Source: Flavobacteriaceae bacterium
GTDB taxonomy: Bacteria; Bacteroidota; Bacteroidia; Flavobacteriales; Flavobacteriaceae
Assembly: GCA_021648755.1 (NCBI GenBank)
Contig: JAKISG010000005.1
Span: forward strand, 62,001 to 126,000
Length of the DNA: 64,000 nucleotides
Direction: 5' to 3'
Of this stretch, positions 45,778-53,055 are shown in pieces; position 1 is the stretch's first letter; every line of letters begins with the position of its first letter. A model generated the notes under the pieces. It ran no database searches. It had not been told where the DNA came from and worked only from the letters and a program-made list of their open reading frames with translations. The position numbers and the translations under genes are program-made.

Positions 45778-46608
45778 ATGAAAACAATAAATAAAATAAT
45801 CATCATCATCTTACTAATAACAACCTTTTCTTGTCAAGATGTTGTAGATGTAGATTTAGAAACTAGTAAAGAGCGTTTAGTTATTGAAGCTTTAATACAA
45901 TGGGAAAATGGAACAGCAGGTAACGAACAAACTATTAAATTAACCAAAACTTCTTCGTTTTATAATAATGAAATTATTTATGCTGTTGGTGCAAGTGTAA
46001 AGGTTAAAAACACCAATACATTAGAAGAATTTATTTTTACAGAAACTATAAACGGAATTTATCAAACGAGTAATTTTATATCGGTTTTAAATGATACTTA
46101 TGAATTAACTATAAGGTATCAAAACGAAGATTACAAAGCAACCTCTACACTTTTTCAGGCGCCAGAAATTGTTGAAATCACACAATCTTTAGAAGGCGGA
46201 TTTACAGATGAAGATCCAGAAGTTAATATCTTTTTTCAAGATTTTATAGACCAAGAAGATTATTATAGAATTATTGTTAAACAAATTAGACCTAGTACAA
46301 GCGAAACTATTAATCATGATTTTTTTACTTACGATGCTCGTTTTGAAGAAAATAATATTATAAGTGGCTTTTATGAAGGTGCTTTTGAGGTAAATGACGA
46401 GTTTGAAATAATAATTTATAAAATATCCGAACGATTTTATAATTTTTTAGAAGTTTTAGAAACACAGTCAGGTAGTACCTTTGGACCATTTGCATCACCT
46501 CCTGTTAATGTAAAAGGAAATGTCACGAACATATCTAGCAGTGATAATTATCCTTACGGTTACTTTAGTTCAAACCAAATTAACAAAGTATTTTTTGTTT
46601 TTGAATAA
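45778..46608 (+). CDS. DUF4249 family lipoprotein (TonB receptor partner)
   Basis: 276 residues. Lipobox T-F-S-C with Cys19; then Q-D-V-V-D-V-D-L and the family pattern R-L-V-I-E-A-L-I, an A-S-V-K-V segment and a final F-S-S-N-Q-I-N-K-V-F-F-V-F-E. DUF4249 lipoproteins sit next to carboxypeptidase-domain TonB receptors throughout Bacteroidota and probably act as surface lid or binding partners. Second gene of the pair starting at 43321; the rlmN gene is convergent only 8 bases downstream. Confidence 0.88.
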   Translation: MKTINKIIIIILLITTFSCQDVVDVDLETSKERLVIEALIQWENGTAGNEQTIKLTKTSSFYNNEIIYAVGASVKVKNTNTLEEFIFTETINGIYQTSNFISVLNDTYELTIRYQNEDYKATSTLFQAPEIVEITQSLEGGFTDEDPEVNIFFQDFIDQEDYYRIIVKQIRPSTSETINHDFFTYDARFEENNIISGFYEGAFEVNDEFEIIIYKISERFYNFLEVLETQSGSTFGPFASPPVNVKGNVTNISSSDNYPYGYFSSNQINKVFFVFE

Positions 46609-46616
46609 ATAATAGT

Positions 46617-47663
46617 TTATCTAATCATCTTATTAGCTAACTGTCCGCAAGCAGCAGCAATATCATCACCTCTACTTCTTCTTACTTTGACAATAATATT
46701 ATTAGTTTCTAAAGTTTTTACATATTGTTCGATTATTTTTCTGTCTGCTGCTTGATATTCTTCATCTCCAATATTATTATACGTAATTAAATTTACTTTA
46801 GATGGTATTTGCTTACAATACTTAACTAATGCGTTAATATCTTTTTGAGTATCATTAAATTCTTTAAAAACAACATATTCAAAAGTAATTTTCCGTTTTG
46901 TTTTTTCATACCAGTATTGTAATGAGTCTAATAAGTCTTCTAAATTATTAGTATCATTTATTGGCATTAATCTAGAGCGAATTTCGTTGATTGCAGCATG
47001 TAATGAAACGGCTAAATTAAATTTAACACCATCATCTGCCATTTTTTTAATCATTTTCGGAATTCCAACAGTAGATAAAGTAATTCGTTTTGCAGACATT
47101 CCTAAGCCTTCATCATTGGTGATTTTATGAATAGCATTAATAACGTTTTTATAGTTAAGTAATGGTTCACCCATACCCATAAAAACAATATTAGACAACT
47201 TACGGTTATAATACAATTTACTTTGCCTATTGATTTCTACAACCTGATCATAAATTTCGCCTGCATTTAAATTTCGCATACGTTTTAGTTTTCCTGTTGC
47301 ACAAAAATTACAATCTAAACTACAACCTACTTGACTAGAAACACATGCTGTTGTTCTTTTTTTTGTTGGTATTAAAACAGATTCTACGATTAAACCATCG
47401 TATAATTTTATAGCGTTTTTGATTGTTCCATCAATAGATTTTTGCATTTTATCAACCAAAATATGATTAATTACAAAATTATCTTTTAACATTTCTCTTG
47501 TTGTTAAAGGTAAATTTGTCATTTCATTAAAAGTTTGAGCTGATTTTATCCAAAGCCATTCATAAACCTGATTACCACGAAATGCCTTGTCGCTATTTTT
47601 AACAAAAAAAACTCGTAAACTTTCTTTACTTAAAGTTCTTATGTCTTTTTTTATAGTTTTCAT
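46617..47663 (-). CDS. rlmN: 23S rRNA/tRNA (adenine-C2)-methyltransferase RlmN
   Basis: 348 residues from ATG 47663. The frame opens 22 codons earlier, but that part crosses the upstream gene's terminator hairpin, so the ATG is the start (M-K-T-I-K-K-D-I-R-T-L). Radical-SAM motif C-x3-C-x2-C in C-S-L-D-C-N-F-C-A-T-G; the two methyl-carrying/catalytic cysteines are expected in T-T-A-C-V-S-S-Q and near the C-terminus (A-A-C-G-Q-L). It methylates A2503 of 23S rRNA and A37 of some tRNAs. Confidence 0.97.
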   Translation of the reverse strand: MKTIKKDIRTLSKESLRVFFVKNSDKAFRGNQVYEWLWIKSAQTFNEMTNLPLTTREMLKDNFVINHILVDKMQKSIDGTIKNAIKLYDGLIVESVLIPTKKRTTACVSSQVGCSLDCNFCATGKLKRMRNLNAGEIYDQVVEINRQSKLYYNRKLSNIVFMGMGEPLLNYKNVINAIHKITNDEGLGMSAKRITLSTVGIPKMIKKMADDGVKFNLAVSLHAAINEIRSRLMPINDTNNLEDLLDSLQYWYEKTKRKITFEYVVFKEFNDTQKDINALVKYCKQIPSKVNLITYNNIGDEEYQAADRKIIEQYVKTLETNNIIVKVRRSRGDDIAAACGQLANKMIR

Positions 47664-47707
47664 ATTTTGAAAAAATAGTATTTTTTTATAAATTATAGCA
47701 AACAAAT

Positions 47708-47733
47708 AAGGTTGTCTAAATTTAGACAACCTT
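47708..47733 (-). terminator. Perfect 26-base palindromic terminator of the protease gene
   Basis: Arms AAGGTTGTCTAAA (47708-47720) and TTTAGACAACCTT (47721-47733) pair without mismatch or loop bases. It lies 22 bases after the protease stop codon and upstream of rlmN. Confidence 0.8.
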
Positions 47734-47755
47734 TATAAAAATTAAATTTGTTTTA

Positions 47756-49405
47756 TTATTTCTGTAAAATTATTTTTTTAACTAAATTAGTATTGTTCGT
47801 GTTATCTGTTATTTTAATAAAATAAATATTATTTGATAAATTATTTAAGTCTATTTCAGAAGAACTATTTGTTAATTTATTTGTCATTACTACTTGACCT
47901 AAAATAGTGACTACTTTATAGGTAAAGTCTCCAGATAATTTACCTAAATCAATTTTTAATAAACCTGTTGTTGGGTTTGGAAAAATGGCAATGTTAGTTT
48001 TTAAAACATCATTTATAGTTGCTGTCTGGTCTAACATATCTACAGTTGTTACTCCTGTTTCGTCTGGGTCTAACCAGTTACTTAGTCGAGTTGAATTTGT
48101 GCTAGAACCTACCCAAGATATTGCAAAACGACCATAAAAGTCAATTTGTCCGTTATCATTTGTTCCAGAACAAGCAGCAGCACCTCCAAAGAGTTGCCCA
48201 ATAACTCTACCGTTTTGATCAAATAATGGTGATCCCGAAGAGCCTCCTTCAGTAACTCCTATTTCCCAACCGCTTCCTGCTGTTGTAATTTGCCATGTTT
48301 GCGCTCCTGAATTTGTGCCTTTAACAGCTCCTGTATCATCTCTACAAACTTTCATAATATCGCCTCTTGGGTGATGAATACCAACTTCAAAATTCGGGTT
48401 TGTATCTGTTCTATCCCAACCTGCATAGTTTATATCCCAACTACTATTAATTGGGTTATTTAATTCAACCAACATAAAATCTGACCCTGTATCTCTAGCT
48501 CTTAATACCGAACCACTTGCTAAAAAATTAACTGGTCCGTTTGAACTATTTAATGTACTTCCACATCTAGGAGTACCGTTTGTTATCCAATTAAAACGCA
48601 TAGAATATTCTGCTGGATTTGAGGTGCCATAACAATGGTTTGCAGTTAAAAAATACGGTGTTTTATCATTATTAACATTGTTTATTAAATTTCCTGAACA
48701 AATAAAACCATTGCCCATATTTAAAAAAGCAACCGACTTTTTTAATCGGTCTTTTAAATCTTCAAAATCTGCACCAACAGAGCAATCTACATCGTGGTTA
48801 CAAGCACCAGAATCATTTAGCCCTTTTTGTTGTTCTGCGATAGATTGGTGTTCTGTGCCTAAACGATAACCGTGTATAATAGCTGATAACTGTAATCTAC
48901 CTTGCCCATTTACTTGGCTTGGTTCAAAGTATTCAATCCAGAGATTGTCTCCTTTTACAAACCACGAGCCTAAAATATTACTTTTACTATTATTAATACT
49001 TGTATAGGCGCCTAATAAATCAGATTTATCATTATTATATAAGTATAAGTTTGATCCTTTTGGTAAATAAAAATCATCAAAATTTACACTTAAATTTAAG
49101 GCATTTTTTGAACCAATATTTAGTCTCCAAAAGCGGTCACCATTTGGTAAATTTGTCCAAACTCCTGCTTCAAAACCATAATTTATTTTAGATAAAATAC
49201 CTATTCTATATGGCTTTTCTGGTAATAAATCATTAATAGCATCTTCTGCAATCGTTTTTTGAATGTCAATTGTTGGTACCTCAATCTTTGTTACTTGTCG
49301 ATTTTCTGGAATAGACCAACTTATTGGTTTACCTTTATTTGTGATTTGAGAAAACGTTATAAAAAATATAAGTAAACACCCTAAGAATAATATTTTTTTC
49401 ATCAT
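47756..49405 (-). CDS. T9SS-secreted trypsin-like serine protease (lysyl endopeptidase-like)
   Basis: 549 residues. Signal peptide (about 1-20); propeptide/jelly-roll-like segment to about 200; S1-type protease domain (about 205-460) with C-N-H-D-V-D-C at its start, catalytic His in L-T-A-N-H-C-Y, Asp in D-F-M-L-V-E-L and Ser in G-G-S-S-G-S-P-L-F. The C-terminal 75-80 residues (I-F-P-N-P-T-T-G...V-K-K-I-I-L-Q-K) are a type A T9SS sorting domain, removed on export to the surface or medium. The layout matches lysyl endopeptidase (Lys-C). Cleavage specificity is inferred from the family, not proven. Confidence 0.92.
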   Translation of the reverse strand: MMKKILFLGCLLIFFITFSQITNKGKPISWSIPENRQVTKIEVPTIDIQKTIAEDAINDLLPEKPYRIGILSKINYGFEAGVWTNLPNGDRFWRLNIGSKNALNLSVNFDDFYLPKGSNLYLYNNDKSDLLGAYTSINNSKSNILGSWFVKGDNLWIEYFEPSQVNGQGRLQLSAIIHGYRLGTEHQSIAEQQKGLNDSGACNHDVDCSVGADFEDLKDRLKKSVAFLNMGNGFICSGNLINNVNNDKTPYFLTANHCYGTSNPAEYSMRFNWITNGTPRCGSTLNSSNGPVNFLASGSVLRARDTGSDFMLVELNNPINSSWDINYAGWDRTDTNPNFEVGIHHPRGDIMKVCRDDTGAVKGTNSGAQTWQITTAGSGWEIGVTEGGSSGSPLFDQNGRVIGQLFGGAAACSGTNDNGQIDFYGRFAISWVGSSTNSTRLSNWLDPDETGVTTVDMLDQTATINDVLKTNIAIFPNPTTGLLKIDLGKLSGDFTYKVVTILGQVVMTNKLTNSSSEIDLNNLSNNIYFIKITDNTNNTNLVKKIILQK

Positions 49406-49461
49406 AATATATTAAATATGATGTAAATGTACAATAAAATTTAACCTAATTCCTAAAAAAT

Positions 49462-50511
49462 TTAAATTACTAACATTGCATCACCATATGCTAAAAATTT
49501 ATACTCTTCTTTTATGGCTATTTTATATGCTTTTTGTAAAAATTCTAATCCTGCAAAAGCAGCAACCGACATCATCAAAGTAGATTTTGGAGGGTGAAAA
49601 TTACTGATCATACAGTTAGCTATACTAAAATCATACGGTGGAAAAATAAATTTATTAGTCCAACCTTCAAAAGATTTTAATTTACGGTCTGTTGTTACTG
49701 AACTTTCTATAGAGCGCATAACTGTTGTACCAACGGCACAGACACGTCTTTTACTATTAATAGCATTATTTACTAAAATACTTGTTTTATCAGAAATAAA
49801 TATTTTTTCTGAATCTAGTTTGTGCTTCCTTAAATCTTCTACATCAACAGAATTAAATGAGCCTAAACCTACATGTAAAGTTACTTTTGCTAAATCAACA
49901 CCTTTTATTTCTAATCTTTTTAATAAGTGTTTTGAAAAATGCATTCCTGCAGTAGGAGGAAAAACAGCACCTTCATGCTTTGCGTAAACAGTTTGAAACC
50001 TTTCTTTATCTTCGGGTTCTACAAGTCTATCTATATATTTTGGTAATGGTGTTTCACCTAATTCACCTAATTTCACTCTAAATTCATCATAACTACCATC
50101 AAATAAAAAGCGTAAAGTCCTACCTCTTGATGTAGTATTATCAATAACTTCTGCGACTAAACTCTCATCTTCACCAAAAAATAATTTATTACCAATTCTT
50201 ATTTTTCTTGCAGGGTCTACTAAAACATCCCAAAGTTTAGTTTCTTTATTTAATTCTCTCAATAAAAAAACTTCTATTCTTGCTCCTGTTTTTTCTTTAT
50301 TACCAAATAGTCTTGCAGGAAAAACTTTAGTATTGTTAAAAATCATAACATCACTTTCATCAAAATAATTTATAAGATCTTTAAATTGTTTATGTTCAAT
50401 GGTTTGTTTTGCTCTATTTAAAACCATTAATCTAGACTCATCTCTATTTAATTGAGGATGTTGTGCATATAATTCACTAGGTAAATCATATATAAATTTT
50501 GATAATTTCAT
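49462..50511 (-). CDS. queA: S-adenosylmethionine:tRNA ribosyltransferase-isomerase
   Basis: 349 residues. It starts M-K-L-S-K-F-I-Y-D-L-P-S-E-L-Y-A-Q-H-P and has R-D-E-S-R-L-M-V-L, F-N-N-T-K-V-F-P-A-R, E-V-F-L-L-R, the F-P-P-T-A-G-M-H-F segment and A-V-G-T-T-V-M-R-S-I-E-S, all typical of QueA. It adds the cyclopentenediol part of queuosine to preQ1 at tRNA position 34. Its promoter carries both -7 and -33 elements. No other queuosine gene is nearby. Confidence 0.97.
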   Translation of the reverse strand: MKLSKFIYDLPSELYAQHPQLNRDESRLMVLNRAKQTIEHKQFKDLINYFDESDVMIFNNTKVFPARLFGNKEKTGARIEVFLLRELNKETKLWDVLVDPARKIRIGNKLFFGEDESLVAEVIDNTTSRGRTLRFLFDGSYDEFRVKLGELGETPLPKYIDRLVEPEDKERFQTVYAKHEGAVFPPTAGMHFSKHLLKRLEIKGVDLAKVTLHVGLGSFNSVDVEDLRKHKLDSEKIFISDKTSILVNNAINSKRRVCAVGTTVMRSIESSVTTDRKLKSFEGWTNKFIFPPYDFSIANCMISNFHPPKSTLMMSVAAFAGLEFLQKAYKIAIKEEYKFLAYGDAMLVI

Positions 50512-50561
50512 ATCTATAATATTTGTTAAATTAGTTACATGCTAGTCATTCATAAACTTTG

Positions 50562-50577
50562 TTAACATGCTTGTTAA
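50562..50577. repeat. Inverted repeat in the queA leader
   Basis: TTAACA-TGCT-TGTTAA lies within the roughly 85-base queA leader between promoter and ATG. It could form a small hairpin in the mRNA or serve as a protein site. It does not match a preQ1 riboswitch as far as I can see. Confidence 0.4.
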
Positions 50578-50601
50578 TAAATTTTTTTGTATAAAAGAAT
50601 G

Positions 50602-50633
50602 CAAAGATACACTTTCGAGATAGGCAAAGTCAA
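50602..50633 (-). promoter_or_regulatory. Promoter TTG-N21-TATCTTTG of queA
   Basis: Minus strand: TTG at 50631-50633, -7 box TATCTTTG at 50602-50609, spacer 21 bases, one of the best promoters in the window. It leaves a leader of about 85 bases before queA. Confidence 0.7.
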
Positions 50634-50774
50634 GTGTTTTCTAACAAAATATTAATTATTATTTTCTTGATTATTAATTTGGTTAAAATTTTTAGAATTT
50701 GAGTTTGTAAAGCGAACGAAAAATATTTAGGGAAACTATTAAACTACTATTTATCAATATTCTATTATCTTTAT

Positions 50775-50782
50775 TACCTTTG
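50775..50782 (+). promoter_or_regulatory. Promoter -7 box TACCTTTG of ubiE-porT
   Basis: Consensus box 16 bases before ATG 50799. Confidence 0.6.
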
Positions 50783-50798
50783 CCAAATAAAAAATTAA

Positions 50799-51532
50799 AT
50801 GTCAGAAAATACGATTACACCTTATAAAGATATTAATTTAGGAAAAAAAGAGCAAATAACTCAAATGTTTGATGCGGTTTCTACTAAATATGATTTTTTA
50901 AATAGAGTTTTAACTTTTGGGTTAGATATAAGTTGGCGCAAAAAAGTAGTTAAAATTGTTGCCCATAAAAAGGCGTTAAATATTTTAGACATTGCTACTG
51001 GTACAGGTGATTTAGCAATAATGTTAGCAACTATAAAAAACGCAAAAATTATAGGTTTAGATATTTCTAAAGGAATGCTCGTTGTTGCAAAAAAAAAATA
51101 GCAAAAAAACAACTAAACCATAAGATTGAACTTATTCTAGGAGATTCAGAAAAATTAAATTTTAAAAATGATAGTTTTGATGCTATAACTGTGGGGTTTG
51201 GGGTTCGTAATTTTGAAAATTTAGACAAGGGTCTTCAAGAAATCTTTAGAGTTTTAAAACCAAATGGTGTTTTTGTAGTTTTGGAAACTTCTCAACCAAC
51301 TAAATTTCCTATGAAACAATTGTTTCTTTTTTATTCTAAATATATTATTCCGACAATTGGCAGTTTATTTTCAAAAGATAAAAAAGCATACACCTATTTA
51401 CCAAAATCTGCAGCAAAATTTCCTTATGGTAAAAACTTCAACAATATTTTATTAAAAAATGGGTTTAATACTGCAAAAGATACTCCTGTTACATTTGGAA
51501 TTTCATCTATTTATATAGCGACTAAAAAATAA
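50799..51532 (+). CDS. ubiE: Demethylmenaquinone methyltransferase UbiE/MenG, frame broken at an A10 run
   Basis: The two halves together give a normal 244-residue enzyme that methylates demethylmenaquinone, the last step of menaquinone synthesis. Motifs: M-F-D-A-V-S-T-K-Y-D-F-L-N-R, the SAM-binding I-L-D-I-A-T-G-T-G-D-L-A, G-L-D-I-S-K-G-M-L, then in the second half G-D-S-E-K-L-N-F and G-F-G-V-R-N-F. The first frame ends at TAG 51099-51101 directly after ten A's (51089-51098). Reading the same run as eleven A's restores one open frame to 51532. Nothing else is damaged. A sequencing indel, transcriptional slippage or a real mutation are all possible; since flavobacteria respire on menaquinone, an inactive gene would be surprising. 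porT follows 14 bases downstream. Confidence 0.9.
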
Positions 51533-51546
51533 TCTAGAAAATCAAA

Positions 51547-52260
51547 ATGAAAAAAATATTAATATTTTGTGTTTGTTTTACCTTTTTTATAGGTGCAACT
51601 GCTTTTTCACAAAGAAAAAAAATAGAAAATTTACCAAATTTTGATAAAAAACCATGGAATTTTGGTTACTATTTGGGGATTAATAAAAATAGTTTTTTGG
51701 TAGATTATAAATCTCCAAACACAAACAATACTTTTGTAGAGGTTGATGAAAGTTTTGGATTTTTAGTAGGAGTAATGGTAGAAAAGAGATTACATAAAAA
51801 CTTTAGTTTGCGTTTTGAGCCTGGATTAATGAGTAATGTGAAAAAATTATATTTTAATAATGAAGTTGGTGATTTTAGTGAAGAAAAAGATAGGTTGAGG
51901 GAGGTTTCAGGAACCTATTTACATATGCCTTTACTTTTAAAGTTTAGTGCAGATAGGTATAAAAATATCAAACCTTATGTGGTTGGTGGTTTAGCTTTTG
52001 ACTATAACTTTTCATCTAATCAAAATAACCCAGATGATAACTCTGCTGGAGAATTTAGAATGAAAAAATCTAACTTTATGTATGAACTAGGTATTGGTAT
52101 TGATTTATACTTACCATATTTTAAATTCTCACCTTCATTAAGAGGTATTTTTGCATTAAATAACGAGATAACTAGAGATAATTCGGCTACAAGCCCTTGG
52201 ACAGCACCAATAGATAATTTTGCTACACGAGGTGTTTTTTTAAAGTTTACATTTGAATAA
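51547..52260 (+). CDS. porT: PorT family outer-membrane protein of the type IX secretion system
   Basis: 237 residues. Signal peptide (about 1-21, ending F-S-Q), then an 8-strand-type beta barrel: repeated amphipathic strands such as W-N-F-G-Y-Y-L-G-I-N, F-S-L-R-F-E-P-G-L and a C-terminal phenylalanine-containing strand V-F-L-K-F-T-F-E. PorT/SprT is needed for T9SS secretion and gliding. The assignment rests on the fold plus its position next to ubiE, the usual flavobacterial neighbour. It probably shares the ubiE promoter, so a change in ubiE reading could affect it by coupling. Confidence 0.88.
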   Translation: MKKILIFCVCFTFFIGATAFSQRKKIENLPNFDKKPWNFGYYLGINKNSFLVDYKSPNTNNTFVEVDESFGFLVGVMVEKRLHKNFSLRFEPGLMSNVKKLYFNNEVGDFSEEKDRLREVSGTYLHMPLLLKFSADRYKNIKPYVVGGLAFDYNFSSNQNNPDDNSAGEFRMKKSNFMYELGIGIDLYLPYFKFSPSLRGIFALNNEITRDNSATSPWTAPIDNFATRGVFLKFTFE

Positions 52261-52264
52261 AAAA

Positions 52265-52984
52265 CTATCTTTTAAATTCACTCAACAAAATTGCTGTTGC
52301 AGTTGCTACATTTAAACTTTCGGTTTGTAAGTTACCAAATTTCGGAATACTTATTTTATTTTTTATTAGTTTAAGATTTCTATTTGAAATTCCGTTTGCT
52401 TCATTTCCCATAACAAGTATTGCTTGTTTTGGTAACTTTGTTTGATAGATATTTTTTCCTTGCATCAAACTTGCAAAAACAGTTAACTTTGTGTTTAAAA
52501 GATACTTGTTTAAATCGACATAAACTATAGAAACTCTAGTTAAAGAGCCCATTGTTGCTTGTATAACTTTTGGGTTATAACAATCAACCGTTTCTAAAGA
52601 ACAAACTAATTGATTAACCCCAAACCAATCACATAGCCTTATAATCGTTCCTAAATTCCCAGGATCTTTTATAGCATCTAAGGCAATTATTAATCCTTTT
52701 TTTTTTTTAATTACAGGTTTAGGGATTTTAAAAACACCTAGTACTTGGCTAGGATTTTTTAGGTTACTTATTTTTTTAAGTTCCTTTTCTGTTATTAACT
52801 GTGTGTTTTGTTTTGGTAAAAAATTTTTAAATTTAGTAGTATAAAAAAGGGTTTCTACCTCAAATTCTGAATGGTTAAATTCAGTAACAGATTTTAGACC
52901 CTCCACTACAAATAATCCAAACTTAATTCGATTTTTTTTTAATTTTAAACTTGTTAATAATTTAATTTGGTTTTTACTTAACAT
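52265..52984 (-). CDS. TrmH/SpoU family RNA 2'-O-methyltransferase
   Basis: 239 residues. A short substrate-binding N-terminal domain (about 1-85) precedes the SPOUT knot domain with motif 1 D-P-G-N-L-G-T-I-I-R, motif 2 V-M-G-N-E-A-N-G-I-S and motif 3 I-P-K-F-G-N-L-Q-T-E-S-L-N-V-A-T-A. All three are intact. It methylates a ribose 2'-OH in tRNA or rRNA; RlmB-like activity is possible but not shown. Divergent from the TamL gene and convergent with porT, with only four bases between stops. Confidence 0.93.
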   Translation of the reverse strand: MLSKNQIKLLTSLKLKKNRIKFGLFVVEGLKSVTEFNHSEFEVETLFYTTKFKNFLPKQNTQLITEKELKKISNLKNPSQVLGVFKIPKPVIKKKKGLIIALDAIKDPGNLGTIIRLCDWFGVNQLVCSLETVDCYNPKVIQATMGSLTRVSIVYVDLNKYLLNTKLTVFASLMQGKNIYQTKLPKQAILVMGNEANGISNRNLKLIKNKISIPKFGNLQTESLNVATATAILLSEFKR

Positions 52985-53003
52985 CGATTTTTGTCTTTAG
53001 TCA

Positions 53004-53036
53004 TTGCATTACTTTGGCTTATTTATAGTACTTTTG
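53004..53036 (+). promoter_or_regulatory. Promoter TTG-N22-TACTTTTG of the TamL gene
   Basis: TTG at 53004-53006 and TACTTTTG at 53029-53036, spacer 22. The box ends 19 bases before TTG 53056, supporting that start. A second box, TACCTTTG (53051-53058), overlaps the start codon itself and is probably fortuitous. Confidence 0.55.
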
Positions 53037-53055
53037 ATTTTAATAAATTTTACCT

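Noticed and set aside
47664..47729. Longer N-terminus for rlmN
   Set aside because: It runs through the perfect 26-base terminator of the upstream gene and adds no conserved sequence.
50512..50601. preQ1 riboswitch in the queA leader
   Set aside because: The leader has a small hairpin but I could not find the compact pseudoknot pattern or the A-rich tail that defines preQ1 classes.
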